Below are positions 35,642-43,346 of a DNA stretch of 64,000 nucleotides, in pieces (the first letter of the stretch is position 1; every line of letters begins with the position of its first letter). A program made the translations under genes and the position numbers. The DNA lies in contig NZ_VULN01000003.1 of the NCBI RefSeq assembly GCF_009696675.1, positions 1 to 64,000 on the forward strand, written 5' to 3'. The stretch is from Acidaminococcus fermentans. GTDB lineage: Bacteria > Bacillota > Negativicutes > Acidaminococcales > Acidaminococcaceae. Below the pieces are notes generated by a model. The model saw nothing but the letters and a program-made list of their open reading frames with translations. It did not search any database and was not told where the DNA came from.

Positions 35642-36013
35642 GTGAAAACCCTGCAACATTTCTGCGACTGTTCCGGAGGCGAAGCCCAGCGGGTGTGGAT
35701 CGCCACGGTGCTGGCCCAGCAGCCGGATCTTCTGTTCCTGGACGAACCAACTGCTTTTCTGAACATTTCCTACCAGGTGGAAGTGATGCAGCTGGTCAAG
35801 AAGCTGAACCGGGAAAATGGTATGGGCATCGTCATGGTTCTCCATGACCTGGGCCAGGCTCTGGAAGTCAGCGACCGGGTGGTGGTGATCCAGAACGGGA
35901 AGAAATACGCGGAGGGCCCTCCGGAAGAACTGCTGGCTCGCCGGGGCCTGTATTATGCCTTATGGAAGAAAGAAACCGGAGACAATGCGGCTGGAAAGAG
36001 AGAGGAAACATGA
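35642..36013 (+). pseudogene. 5'-truncated ABC transporter ATPase (FecE-like)
   Basis: The frame encodes only the C-terminal half of an iron-chelate/cobalamin-type ABC ATPase. It has the signature CSGGEAQRVWIATVLAQ, Walker B DLLFLDEPTAFLN, switch His in MVLHDLGQALE and RVVVIQNGKKYAEGPPEELL. Walker A and Q-loop are absent and nothing like them lies upstream, where a terminator sits. The GTG/ATG region lacks a ribosome-binding site. It is read through to exbB by ATGA overlap, so a 5' deletion has probably fused or cleared an older iron ABC operon in front of exbB. Confidence 0.85.
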
Positions 36014-36663
36014 ACATACTGACTGCAGGCGTGGATTATTTCATCAAAGGGGGCTGGGTCATGTGGCCCCTGCTTTTCTGTTCCATTGCCGCCCTGGCCA
36101 TCGGGGTGGAACGGATGCTGTTCTTCCGGAGGGCAGACAGCGGCCGGGAATTCACCAAGGCCTTCTGCACCTATGTGGAAAACAATGACTGGTACCAGGC
36201 CAAGGAACTGGCGGACCACACCCAGGGAGAAATCGCCAAGCTGGCCACCATTGTCATGGAGCGGCATGACAATTACGGGTACCTGGAAAACTTCATCAGC
36301 TACCGGGCGGAACGGGCCCTGGACAAATTCGAGAAGAACCTGCCCTATCTGAACATTATCGTGACCCTGGCTCCGGTGCTGGGACTTTTGGGTACTGTTA
36401 CCGGGATGATGGGAGCCTTCACCCACCTGACCCAGCGGATGACCAACCCTATGGGAGTTACCTCCGGCCTGGCGGAAGCCCTGATTACCACGGTATTTGG
36501 CCTGTGCATCTCCATTATCGCCGTAGTGTTCCATGGATATTTTGAACGGCGGATGAAGACCATCACCCTGAACATCGAGGAAATGGGCAACACCCTTCTG
36601 GAAGCGGTGCGGAAGAAGGAAACCTGCAGCGTATGCTGCCATTCGGAACGGAGGCGGGCATGA
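36010..36663 (+). CDS. exbB: Biopolymer transport protein ExbB/TolQ family
   Basis: Proton-channel subunit of the TonB energising complex in the inner membrane. The 217-residue protein has an N-terminal membrane helix (WVMWPLLFCSIAALAIGVE), a cytosolic loop and a two-helix bundle with LAPVLGLLGTVTGMMGAF and GLAEALITTVFGLCISIIAV, the conserved ExbB/MotA/TolQ core. A Cys-rich tail (TCSVCCHSERRRA) is unusual. AGAGAGGAAAC precedes ATG 36010. The stop overlaps exbD (ATGA). It is followed by exbD-tonB-receptor, a complete uptake unit. Confidence 0.94.
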   Translation: MNILTAGVDYFIKGGWVMWPLLFCSIAALAIGVERMLFFRRADSGREFTKAFCTYVENNDWYQAKELADHTQGEIAKLATIVMERHDNYGYLENFISYRAERALDKFEKNLPYLNIIVTLAPVLGLLGTVTGMMGAFTHLTQRMTNPMGVTSGLAEALITTVFGLCISIIAVVFHGYFERRMKTITLNIEEMGNTLLEAVRKKETCSVCCHSERRRA

Positions 36664-37082
36664 TCAAGCTGAAGGACCGGAAAAAAAACGACCTGGGGAT
36701 CATGATCAGTCCCATGATCGACATGAGTTTCCTGCTGCTGGTGTTCTTCATCGTTACCACCATGAACATGAGTGAAGTGGAAACGGTGCCGGTCCAGCTG
36801 CCAGCGGCCACCCAGACCCGGATCCAGCCGGAGGCCCGGTTCAATGTGGCGGTGAAGGCGGACGGCAGTCTGTACCTGGGGACGAAACCGGTGACCCGGG
36901 AAGCCCTCATCGCCCAGGCCAAAGCCGCTGCGGCCAAAGACCCCCAGTTTTCCCTGGTAATCTACGGGGACGGGCAGGTGCCCTATGAAAAGGTCCTGGG
37001 GCTCCTGGACGATTGCAAGGCCGCCGGGATCCTCCGGGTGGGCCTGGCGGCGGAAAAGGCGGCGGACCATGGGCAGCAGTGA
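36660..37082 (+). CDS. exbD: Biopolymer transport protein ExbD
   Basis: Single-span inner-membrane partner of ExbB. The 140-residue protein has the conserved start DLGIMISPMIDMSFLLLVFFIVTT, with the proton-relay Asp in SPMIDMSF (residues ~17-24), and a periplasmic domain with VNVAVKADGSLYLG and VIYGDGQVPYEKVLGLLD. It overlaps exbB by ATGA and tonB by 14 bases, so all three are coupled. Confidence 0.94.
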   Translation: MIKLKDRKKNDLGIMISPMIDMSFLLLVFFIVTTMNMSEVETVPVQLPAATQTRIQPEARFNVAVKADGSLYLGTKPVTREALIAQAKAAAAKDPQFSLVIYGDGQVPYEKVLGLLDDCKAAGILRVGLAAEKAADHGQQ

Positions 37083-37869
37083 CAGCCGGAAGGGGCTGTT
37101 GGTGTCCCTGGGGGTCCATCTGGCGGTGTTCCTGGCTCTGGGAAGCGTCGGGTTCCAGGCCTGGCAGAAACAGCAGGAACAGGATAAAGTCTACACCGTA
37201 AACATCGTTTCCGGCAGTCCCTATCATGGGTATGGGGAAGTGCCCGGGGCCCGGCTGGGGAACGGGAACCCTCCGGCTCCTGCAGCAGGACAAAAGCCGA
37301 TGACTGCTGCTTCCCGTCCCCAGGTTCCGGCGGTGCCCCGGATGACGGCCCCGGATGCCATTCCGGAAGAACGGACCGCTGCCCAGAACAGCCCGGCAGC
37401 CCCTGTACCGACAGAAAATGCCAGTTCGGCTCTGACCGGCAGCGGAGAAGCATCTTCCAGCGGCCAGGCTGCCGGGGATCTGGAAGGGGGTAGTCCTGAC
37501 GGAGTCTCCAATGGGGGCAATCCGTCAGGCAGCCCGGGAGAACCTCCGGGCCCGGCAGGGGCGGATGGCCCCGGCTTCGACACGGAAGCGGTCCAGTCCG
37601 ATGTATCCGCCAGCTTCCTGGGAGGGCCGGCGCCGGAATATCCTGATGCGCTCCGGAATCACGGGATCCAGGGCTCCGTCCGGGTCCGGATGATTGTGGG
37701 GAAGGACGGCTCCGTGGAAAGCGCTTCGGTGGTGTCCAGTTCCGGCTATGGTCCCATGGACCAGGCAGCCCTGGATGCGGCCTACGGCTATGCTTTTGAA
37801 CCGGCGTACAAGGAAGGATACCCGGTCCGGTGCTATGCGACAAAAACATTTACCTTCCGGCTGAACTGA
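37069..37869 (+). CDS. tonB: Energy transducer TonB
   Basis: Periplasm-spanning protein that passes proton-motive force to outer-membrane receptors. The 266-residue protein has a short cytosolic N-terminus and a signal-anchor helix (GLLVSLGVHLAVFLALGSVGF). A long Pro/Gly/Ala/Ser-rich linker (residues ~40-175) lacks the classic EP/KP repeats. The C-terminal TonB domain has PEYPDALRNHGIQGSVRVRM, VGKDGSVESASVVSSSGY and AAYGYAFEPAYKEG. ATG 37069 is chosen as it gives the membrane anchor close to the N-terminus. An upstream in-frame ATG adds an Arg-rich stretch inside exbD and is less likely. Confidence 0.93.
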   Translation: MGSSDSRKGLLVSLGVHLAVFLALGSVGFQAWQKQQEQDKVYTVNIVSGSPYHGYGEVPGARLGNGNPPAPAAGQKPMTAASRPQVPAVPRMTAPDAIPEERTAAQNSPAAPVPTENASSALTGSGEASSSGQAAGDLEGGSPDGVSNGGNPSGSPGEPPGPAGADGPGFDTEAVQSDVSASFLGGPAPEYPDALRNHGIQGSVRVRMIVGKDGSVESASVVSSSGYGPMDQAALDAAYGYAFEPAYKEGYPVRCYATKTFTFRLN

Positions 37870-37874
37870 CCGGG

Positions 37875-37908
37875 GAGACCGGCCGCGGCTTTCGGGCGGA
37901 CCGGTCTC
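37875..37908 (+). promoter_or_regulatory. Hairpin in the tonB-receptor gap
   Basis: GAGACCGGCCGC... pairs with GCGGACCGGTCTC-type sequence (outer arms GAGACCGG / CCGGTCTC). No T-run follows, so it may be an mRNA processing or stability element rather than a terminator. Confidence 0.5.
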
Positions 37909-37972
37909 ACGGGGGAATCTGAAACATGCGGAAAGGAATGACCTGCAAAATACAGTGTAAAGGAGCGTTACC

Positions 37973-39955
37973 ATGGATCAAACGTGGCTGAAAAGAAGAA
38001 TCCTGCTGGCGGTAAGCCTGGCAGCCGTACTGGGCGGTGCCCAGCTGTGCAGTGCCGCAGAGGCATCTGATACTGCGATGGACAATCTGGAACTGGGAGA
38101 GACGGTGGTCACCGCCACCCGTACCAAGCTGGAGGAAAAACAGGTCCCCATGGCGGTCCAGGTGATCAAGGCTGACGAAATGAAAAAGAAAGGGGCCTAC
38201 AACGTCCGGGACGCCATCAAGAACGCCACGGGCATCGACGTGTCCCGGAACGGCACCTCCATGGTGGGGAACAAGGTAAGCGTCCGGGGCATGGGAACCA
38301 CGGAAACCCTGATCCTGGTGGATGGCCGCCGGATTGCCGGAGAAGATTCCGCCAGCACCATGAATGCCTACGAGCTGGACCGGATCAACGTGAACCAGAT
38401 CGACCGGGTGGAAATCCTCCGGGGATCCGGTTCCGCCGTCTGGGGCAGTGATGCCACCGGAGGCGTGATCAACATCATCACCAAAAAGAACAAGCCCCAG
38501 GGCGGCTATGCGGGCACCCGCACCGGCAGCCTGGAATCTTCCGTGTACGGAGGCTTTGCCACCGGGGACATGGGGAAGCTGAACATGAACTTCGATTTCA
38601 ACCTGACCAAGGTCCGGAAGGAGGACAACAACGGCAGTACCAACATGTACGGCCCCCGGCGGAATTTCTCCTTCAATGGGAACTACCGGTTCAATGATCA
38701 CAGCGGCCTGGACTTCGGGGCCAGTTTCATGAAAGAACAGCTCACCAGCCTGTCCGGCAGCACCACCGCCGGCACCACCACCAGCTACTATGACAACAAC
38801 CGGTCCGACTATCATGTGAAGTACTACGGCTTCGACCGGAAGAACGACTGGGAGATCCAGTCCTACTACAGCCGGCTGGGGAAAGTGGGCCGTACCCGGA
38901 CAGCCGCCTGGGACGATTTCAACCATGCCCGGTATTCCACCTGGGTCAACGAAGCCAAGAACACCTACAAGATGGACAAAAACAACACCCTTACCTACGG
39001 CATGGAAGTGAAGAACCAGAAAGCCGGGGGCACCCGGTTCGCCAACTCGGGCGGGGGCACCCGGATCGAACGGTATCTGGGCATGACCAGTCCCTACGGG
39101 TCTGCCAGCCAGAATTCCTATGCCTTCTATCTGGAAGACGAAATGAAGCTGGGAGACAAGCTGCTGTTCGTTCCCTCTGTCCGGTTCGATCATCATGACA
39201 GCTTTGGCAGCGAATGGTCCCCCCGGGCCGGGCTCACCTACAGCTTCAGCAAGGCCAGCCGGCTGAAAGTGAACTACGGCAAGGCCTTCCGGGCTCCCAC
39301 CATCTTCGAACTGTACTCCCAGATGATCCATTCCCCCATTGCCTCCATGCGGGTGATCGTGGAAGGGAACCCGGATCTGCAGCCGGAAAAATCCACCAAC
39401 TTCGACATCAGCCTGGAAGGGGAAAAGGGCAAGGCCACCGGGAAACTCACCTACTTCCGCAACAAGATCTCCAACCTGATTGATTCGGAAAGAGTGTCCC
39501 TGAGCTTCAGCGGCGGGATCCGGAACTTCCTGTACAAGTACCGGAACGTGGACAAGGCCACCTTTAACGGGGTGGAAGCGGAAACCCGGTATAAGTTCGA
39601 CAAACACTGGAGCGCCCGGGCCAACTACACCTACCTGGATGCCCGGGATGGGAACACCAACAAGCGGCTCACCGGCCGGGCCCTGAATACCGGCACTGTG
39701 GAACTGTCCTGGACCGATGCCAAAAAGGCTCCCTGGACTGCCACCCTGTACAACCAGTGGTACCAGAACTATCTCACCAGCGCCGACAACAAGTCCTATT
39801 CCTACAGCCTTACCAATTTCGTGGTGACCAAGGACATCGGCAGCCTGTCCCTGTACGCAGGGATTGACAACCTGTTCAACAAAAAATTCGACAGCAGCGA
39901 CAGCATCTGGACCGACGGACGGGTCTGGAGAGCCGGCGCTGAATGGAAATTCTAA
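37973..39955 (+). CDS. TonB-dependent outer-membrane receptor (BtuB/CirA/FepA type)
   Basis: Outer-membrane receptor co-encoded with ExbB-ExbD-TonB. The 660-residue precursor has a signal peptide (KRRILLAVSLAAVLGG..., cleavage near CSA-AEA), a TonB box-like GETVVTATRT (residues ~41-50), the plug (ILVDGRRIAGED, VEILRGSGSAVWGSDATGGVINIITKK in part) and a 22-strand-type barrel ending in RAGAEWKF with terminal Phe. The ribosome-binding site AAAGGAGCG is good. Barrel loops rich in Tyr/Asn/Ser give no clear ligand, but the adjoining iron-type ABC remnant favours a siderophore, heme or cobalamin. Confidence 0.93.
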   Translation: MDQTWLKRRILLAVSLAAVLGGAQLCSAAEASDTAMDNLELGETVVTATRTKLEEKQVPMAVQVIKADEMKKKGAYNVRDAIKNATGIDVSRNGTSMVGNKVSVRGMGTTETLILVDGRRIAGEDSASTMNAYELDRINVNQIDRVEILRGSGSAVWGSDATGGVINIITKKNKPQGGYAGTRTGSLESSVYGGFATGDMGKLNMNFDFNLTKVRKEDNNGSTNMYGPRRNFSFNGNYRFNDHSGLDFGASFMKEQLTSLSGSTTAGTTTSYYDNNRSDYHVKYYGFDRKNDWEIQSYYSRLGKVGRTRTAAWDDFNHARYSTWVNEAKNTYKMDKNNTLTYGMEVKNQKAGGTRFANSGGGTRIERYLGMTSPYGSASQNSYAFYLEDEMKLGDKLLFVPSVRFDHHDSFGSEWSPRAGLTYSFSKASRLKVNYGKAFRAPTIFELYSQMIHSPIASMRVIVEGNPDLQPEKSTNFDISLEGEKGKATGKLTYFRNKISNLIDSERVSLSFSGGIRNFLYKYRNVDKATFNGVEAETRYKFDKHWSARANYTYLDARDGNTNKRLTGRALNTGTVELSWTDAKKAPWTATLYNQWYQNYLTSADNKSYSYSLTNFVVTKDIGSLSLYAGIDNLFNKKFDSSDSIWTDGRVWRAGAEWKF

Positions 39956-39960
39956 GGAGG

Positions 39961-40131
39961 ATGCCCATAAAAACCATCGTACTGTATTCCAGCCGTACCG
40001 GCAACAACCGGAAGGTGGCGGAAACCATAGCCGCCGCCCTGCCGGGATCTGGAAAACGCCGCCTGGTTCGCCCGTCCCTTGTTCGAAGCCAAGTGCCTGG
40101 TATTTGGCTTCCTTCGGCAGCTGACCATTGA
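39961..40131 (+). pseudogene. Truncated flavodoxin-like fragment
   Basis: MPIKTIVLYSSRTGNNRKVAETIA is the FMN-phosphate-binding N-terminus of a flavodoxin (S-[RS]-T-G-N-[NT]). It lies right after TAAGGAGG and the receptor stop. The similarity ends near residue 25. The remaining frame is unrelated and enters the composite repeat copy D (40086-40140), where it stops at 40131. A flavodoxin beside heme/iron uptake genes is common, so this is likely the remnant of a lost gene. Confidence 0.8.
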
Positions 40132-40140
40132 CCGTTGACT
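40086..40140. repeat. Composite repeat copy D: palindrome + CCTTCGGC + heptamers
   Basis: AAGCCAA...TTGGCTT (40086-40110) with GCCTG in the loop, then CCTTCGGC (40111-40118), then GCTGACC, ATTGACC, GTTGACT (40120-40140). It sits at the breakpoint of the flavodoxin remnant. Confidence 0.7.
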
Positions 40141-40177
40141 GTTTTTTCTTTTTCTCCAAAAAAAATTAAAAAACCTG

Positions 40178-40206
40178 TTGACATTTTGTACCATCTTTTA
40201 TATAAT
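40178..40206 (+). promoter_or_regulatory. Consensus promoter of the tRNA cluster
   Basis: TTGACA (40178-40183), 17 bases, TATAAT (40201-40206): a perfect sigma-70 consensus, as expected for stable RNA. Confidence 0.9.
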
Positions 40207-40237
40207 AACACTCGCAGCGCATGAGCGTCGCAAGAAT

Positions 40238-40312
40238 TCCCCGATAGCTCAATGGTAGAGCACTCGACTGTTAATCGAGTTGTTGTAAGTTCGAGTCTTA
40301 CTCGGGGAGCCA
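40238..40312 (+). tRNA. tRNA-Asn (GTT)
   Basis: Acceptor TCCCCGA / TCGGGGA, anticodon loop with GTT between CGACT-type and CGAGT arms, T-arm GTTCGAGTC, encoded CCA. First of six tRNAs. Confidence 0.97.
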
Positions 40313-40315
40313 AGT

Positions 40316-40390
40316 GGCCGGATGGTCAAGCGGTTAAGACACCGCCCTTTCACGGCGGTATCGGGGGTTCGATTCCCCCTCCGGTCACCA
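40316..40390 (+). tRNA. tRNA-Glu (TTC)
   Basis: Anticodon stem CCGCC / GGCGG enclosing CTTTCAC (anticodon TTC); acceptor GGCCGGA with TCCGGTC; T-arm GGTTCGATTCC; encoded CCA. Confidence 0.97.
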
Positions 40391-40398
40391 CTTCTTTT

Positions 40399-40474
40399 GG
40401 GCGCTTAGCTCAGCTGGGAGAGCGTCTGCCTTACAAGCAGAATGTCAGCAGTTCGATCCTGTTAGCGCCCACCA
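40399..40474 (+). tRNA. tRNA-Val (TAC)
   Basis: Acceptor GGGCGCT / AGCGCCC, anticodon stem TCTGC / GCAGA enclosing CTTACAA (TAC), encoded CCA. Confidence 0.97.
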
Positions 40475-40524
40475 TATTTTTTTTACCTTTTTTTGTTTAT
40501 AACCAAGTTGGCCTGTACGTGCGA

Positions 40525-40601
40525 CGGGGCGTAGCTCAGTTTGGTAGAGCACCTGCCTTGGGAGCAGGGGGTCGTAGGTTCAAATCCTGTCGCTCCGACC
40601 A
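40525..40601 (+). tRNA. tRNA-Pro (TGG)
   Basis: Acceptor CGGGGCG / CGCTCCG, anticodon stem CCTGC / GCAGG enclosing CTTGGGA (TGG), T-arm GGTTCAAATCC, encoded CCA. Confidence 0.97.
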
Positions 40602-40612
40602 ATTTTTCTCAT

Positions 40613-40686
40613 GCGGGTGTAGCTCAATGGTAGAGCCCTAGCCTTCCAAGCTAGTTACGTGGGTTCGATTCCCATCACCCGCTCCA
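40613..40686 (+). tRNA. tRNA-Gly (TCC)
   Basis: Acceptor GCGGGTG / CACCCGC, anticodon stem CTAGC / GCTAG enclosing CTTCCAA (TCC), encoded CCA. Confidence 0.97.
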
Positions 40687-40694
40687 TTTTATTT

Positions 40695-40771
40695 GGCCCT
40701 GTAGCTCAGCTGGATAGAGCAACGGCCTTCTAAGCCGTGTGTCGAGTGTTCGAATCACTCCAGGGTCACCA
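40695..40771 (+). tRNA. tRNA-Arg (TCT)
   Basis: Acceptor GGCCCTG / CAGGGTC, anticodon stem ACGGC / GCCGT enclosing CTTCTAA (TCT), encoded CCA. Last of the cluster. Confidence 0.97.
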
Positions 40772-40782
40772 AGTGAAAGTGC

Positions 40783-40821
40783 AGAGGATATTGCAGAAAT
40801 CATGCAGTATCCTCTTTTTTT
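40783..40821 (+). terminator. Terminator of the tRNA cluster
   Basis: GAGGATATTGCA / TGCAGTATCCTC with AAATCA loop region, followed by TTTTTTT. Confidence 0.85.
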
Positions 40822-40867
40822 GTCAGCGGTCAACGGCCGAAGGAAATCAATTTTTGCAAATTGATTT
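40822..40867. repeat. Composite repeat copy C (inverted)
   Basis: GTCAGCG, GTCAACG (40822-40835), then GCCGAAGG (the complement of CCTTCGGC, 40836-40843), then the palindrome AAATCAATTT-TTGC-AAATTGATTT (40844-40867). It is the inverted form of copies A, B and D. From 40870 to 41010 I see only AT-rich sequence with small palindromes. Confidence 0.7.
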
Positions 40868-41012
40868 TGAACGAGTACCTCTCAGGCACCTCCCTTTTCC
40901 AAATGAAAATAAAAGATTTTCATAAAATATTCATAAACAAATAATAAACTTATACCCCGGATTTTCCTGATGGAAGCAAGTTTGGAAAAAACAACTTAAA
41001 ACGAATTTTATT

Positions 41013-41041
41013 TAGACAATCATAACTAAATATGATACAAT
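41013..41041 (+). promoter_or_regulatory. Promoter of the NiaR-like regulator
   Basis: TAGACA (41013-41018), 17 bases, TACAAT (41036-41041). The region around the -35 has TTTAG...CTAAA arms that could be an autoregulatory site. Confidence 0.6.
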
Positions 41042-41140
41042 ACAGCTGAATTGCTTTAGGATTGACGCCCTGCCAGATGGATTATGCAACTGAACCGGTC
41101 CAGGGAATCCGAAAGAAAGAATCTAAACGGGAGGGGTATT

Positions 41141-41674
41141 ATGAAGAATCAAGAACGCAGAAAGAAAATCCTGGAAATTTTGCGCAGCAGCAATGGCCCG
41201 GTGACTGGGGATCAGCTGGCCAAGGACCTGAATGTATCCCGACAGGTGATTGTTCTGGATATGGCTCTCCTGCGGAGCGCCGGTACGGCCATTGTTTCCA
41301 CCCGGAGGGGGTATCAGATCAACGGCCGGAGCCTGAGCATGGACTTTGAATGCAGATACAAAGCCATGGATACGGACAGCGCCCGGGATGAACTGAACAT
41401 TGTGGTGGACAACGGGGGCATGATTGCCAGCATTACCCTGGTGCCGGATTTCTGCGGGCCCATCCAGGCGTTCCTGAACCTGAAGAACCGGCGGGATGTG
41501 AAGCAGTATCTGGACAATTTCCGAAAATACAACATCCCTCTGATCGCTACCCTTTCCCAGGGGGTCCATACCCTGACCGTGGCCGCGGATTCCCAGGATG
41601 AACTGGAAGCCATCCGGGACAGCCTGAAGGAAGGCGGTTTCCTGATTGCGGAAGGGCCGGAAGAAAGCAAATAA
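41141..41674 (+). CDS. NiaR-like transcriptional regulator (HTH_11 plus 3H-like domain)
   Basis: A 177-residue DNA-binding protein. The N-terminal winged helix (RRKKILEILRSSNGPVTGDQLAKDLNVSRQVIVLDMALLR in part, residues ~6-45) is followed by a 3H-like domain with DELNIVVDNGG, NLKNRRDVKQYL and LSQGVHTLTV. NiaR represses niacin genes with nicotinate and a metal; the 3H domain is named for three histidines. Here only the His in GVHTL is clear, and the V-x-H-P and second GVH-x-H positions are changed. It may sense another ligand. GGGAGGGG precedes ATG 41141. Confidence 0.82.
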   Translation: MKNQERRKKILEILRSSNGPVTGDQLAKDLNVSRQVIVLDMALLRSAGTAIVSTRRGYQINGRSLSMDFECRYKAMDTDSARDELNIVVDNGGMIASITLVPDFCGPIQAFLNLKNRRDVKQYLDNFRKYNIPLIATLSQGVHTLTVAADSQDELEAIRDSLKEGGFLIAEGPEESK

Positions 41675-41680
41675 AAAGAG

Positions 41681-41728
41681 GCGCATTTCAGGACGGAAAA
41701 GGTTTTTGTCGTGAAATGCGTTTTTTTT
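41681..41728 (+). terminator. Terminator after the NiaR-like gene
   Basis: CGCATTTCA..GAC / GTC..TGAAATGCG with a long loop, followed by TTTTTTTT. Confidence 0.8.
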
Positions 41729-41816
41729 GTGTCCTGGCCTCTTTCTTTTCTCGCCAAAAATAGATATAATATCTTTCGACTGAAAACATAGGAATCGCTG
41801 ATGGCAAGGAGGCTGT

Positions 41817-42287
41817 ATGGATTTGCATGTTGAAACTTCTGCGATAAAAAATGAAAAACTTTCCCCCTATCAGTGGATGGAACGGCACTTTTTTGCCCGG
41901 CAGATTCCCCGGGACTGGGCGTCTCTCCTGGATTTGTATCTGAATTTCCACGGCCGTCTGGGCCGGGTGGAGCTGGCCCTCCGGGGGGCTCTCCTGTTGG
42001 GTGGGGCCAGCTGCCTGACCTTTTTCCTCATGGGCTGCGTGTTCATCTTCACCCTGTTTGAAAGCGGGGTGGGGGCCATTGCTCTCATGGGCCTGTGGAT
42101 GCTCACCTATCTGGTGATGTTCCTGTGCGGCCTGTCTCTGTTGGCCCGCCGGTTCCACGATATGGACATGAGCGGCTGGTGGACCCTGCTGTTCCTGGTG
42201 CCCATCCTGAACCTGGCCACGTATATTTACCTGATGGTGAAAAAAGGTGACAGCGGAGCCAACCGGTTCGGAGGAGTGCCGGAATAA
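41817..42287 (+). CDS. DUF805-family membrane protein
   Basis: A 156-residue inner-membrane protein with about four hydrophobic segments and the DUF805 pattern: FHGRLGRVELALR before the first helix (residues ~44-56), LARRFHDMDMSGWWTLLFLVPILN, and a C-terminal GDSGANRFGGVP. Function of the family is unknown. The first 35 residues form an extra cytosolic extension (KLSPYQWMERHFFA). TATAAT at 41765-41770 may be its -10. Neighbours give no clear role. Confidence 0.85.
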   Translation: MDLHVETSAIKNEKLSPYQWMERHFFARQIPRDWASLLDLYLNFHGRLGRVELALRGALLLGGASCLTFFLMGCVFIFTLFESGVGAIALMGLWMLTYLVMFLCGLSLLARRFHDMDMSGWWTLLFLVPILNLATYIYLMVKKGDSGANRFGGVPE

Positions 42288-42313
42288 GGTTCTGCAGCAG
42301 GAGCAGCAGAACT

Positions 42314-42337
42314 GTCAACGGCAGCTGACCGCTGACG
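42314..42337. repeat. Heptanucleotide repeat, GTCAACG / GCTGACC / GCTGACG
   Basis: GTCAACG (42314-42320), three bases, then GCTGACC, GCTGACG (42324-42337), just upstream of a terminator. Confidence 0.6.
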
Positions 42338-42341
42338 ATCA

Positions 42342-42376
42342 GGGGGCATTGCACGTAACGTGCAATGCCCCCTTTT
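42342..42376 (+). terminator. GTTGC/ATTGC-type terminator
   Basis: GGGGGCATTGCACG / CGTGCAATGCCCCC, perfect 14-bp stem, followed by TTTT. Confidence 0.8.
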
Positions 42377-42377
42377 G

Positions 42378-42386
42378 TGCTATAAT
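42378..42386 (+). promoter_or_regulatory. Extended -10 promoter of MoxR-VWA operon
   Basis: TG-C-TATAAT (42378-42386) starts within two bases of the preceding terminator's T-run. Confidence 0.6.
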
Positions 42387-42422
42387 AATTACTGATGCAA
42401 ATGTCAAGCGAGGGGAGCCCTT

Positions 42423-43340
42423 ATGATGCTGGAATTTTTAGAGAGTGAACAAATCAACCCGGAACTGATCCAGGGGATCCGGGCGTACCGGAAGGAATTT
42501 CCCACCCCGGAAGACCTGACGGCCCGTGTCCCTGTGCCCCATTTCCATTATTATGGAAAGGATGTGTGGGAAGAGGCCATTGCGGCCCTTCTGTGCGGCC
42601 AGAATCTGCTGCTGGCCGGACCCAAGGCCACCGGGAAGAACGTGCTGGCGGAGAACCTGGCAGCGGTGTTCGGCCGTCCCATGTGGAACGTGTCCTTCCA
42701 CATCAACATGGATGCCACCGGGATGCTGGGCACTGATACCTTCAAAAACGGGGAAGTGGAATTCCGTCCCGGACCGGTGTACCAGTGCGCGGTGAAAGGG
42801 GGATTCGGGGTCTTCGATGAAATCAACATGGCCCGGAACGAAGCCATGGCTGTGCTCCATTCTCTGCTGGACTTCCGGCATACGGTGGATATTCCCGGTT
42901 ATGACCTGCTCCATGCCCACAAGGCCTGCCGGTTCATCGCCACCATGAACTACGGCTATTCCGGTACCCGGGAACTGAACGAAGCCCTGGCTTCCCGGTT
43001 TGCGGTGATCCAGCTGCCGCCCATTTCCATGGAATCCCTGGACCGGCTGCTCCAGGACGAATTCCCCAGACTGCGGAAGGAACCCCGGAAGGCCTTCTGT
43101 CAGATCTTCAAGGACCTGGAAAAGAAATGCCAGGAAAGCGAAATCTCTGAAAAGGCCCTGGACCTGCGGGGGATGCTGGATGCCATCCACCTGATGGAAG
43201 CCGGGCTGGAAGCCCACAAGGCCCTGGATCTGGGAATCGTGAACAAATCCTTTGATGAATATGAACCGGGGCTGATCCGGGACGTGATCAATCTCCACAT
43301 TCCCGGGAACTATACCAAAAAGGACATTTTCGAGGACTGA
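42423..43340 (+). CDS. MoxR/CbbQ-type AAA+ ATPase
   Basis: A 305-residue AAA+ ATPase. Walker A is GPKATGKNV (residues ~63-71), Walker B GVFDEINMA (~123), sensor 1 FIATMNYGYSGT, and arginine-finger region ALASRFAVIQLP. The MoxR/CbbQ/NorQ class pairs with a VWA protein to insert or remodel cofactors or activate enzymes, and here the VWA partner starts 6 bases after its stop. The client is not visible; the neighbours (DUF805, valS) give no hint. AGGGGAG precedes the ATG. Confidence 0.9.
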   Translation: MMLEFLESEQINPELIQGIRAYRKEFPTPEDLTARVPVPHFHYYGKDVWEEAIAALLCGQNLLLAGPKATGKNVLAENLAAVFGRPMWNVSFHINMDATGMLGTDTFKNGEVEFRPGPVYQCAVKGGFGVFDEINMARNEAMAVLHSLLDFRHTVDIPGYDLLHAHKACRFIATMNYGYSGTRELNEALASRFAVIQLPPISMESLDRLLQDEFPRLRKEPRKAFCQIFKDLEKKCQESEISEKALDLRGMLDAIHLMEAGLEAHKALDLGIVNKSFDEYEPGLIRDVINLHIPGNYTKKDIFED

Positions 43341-43346
43341 GGAACC

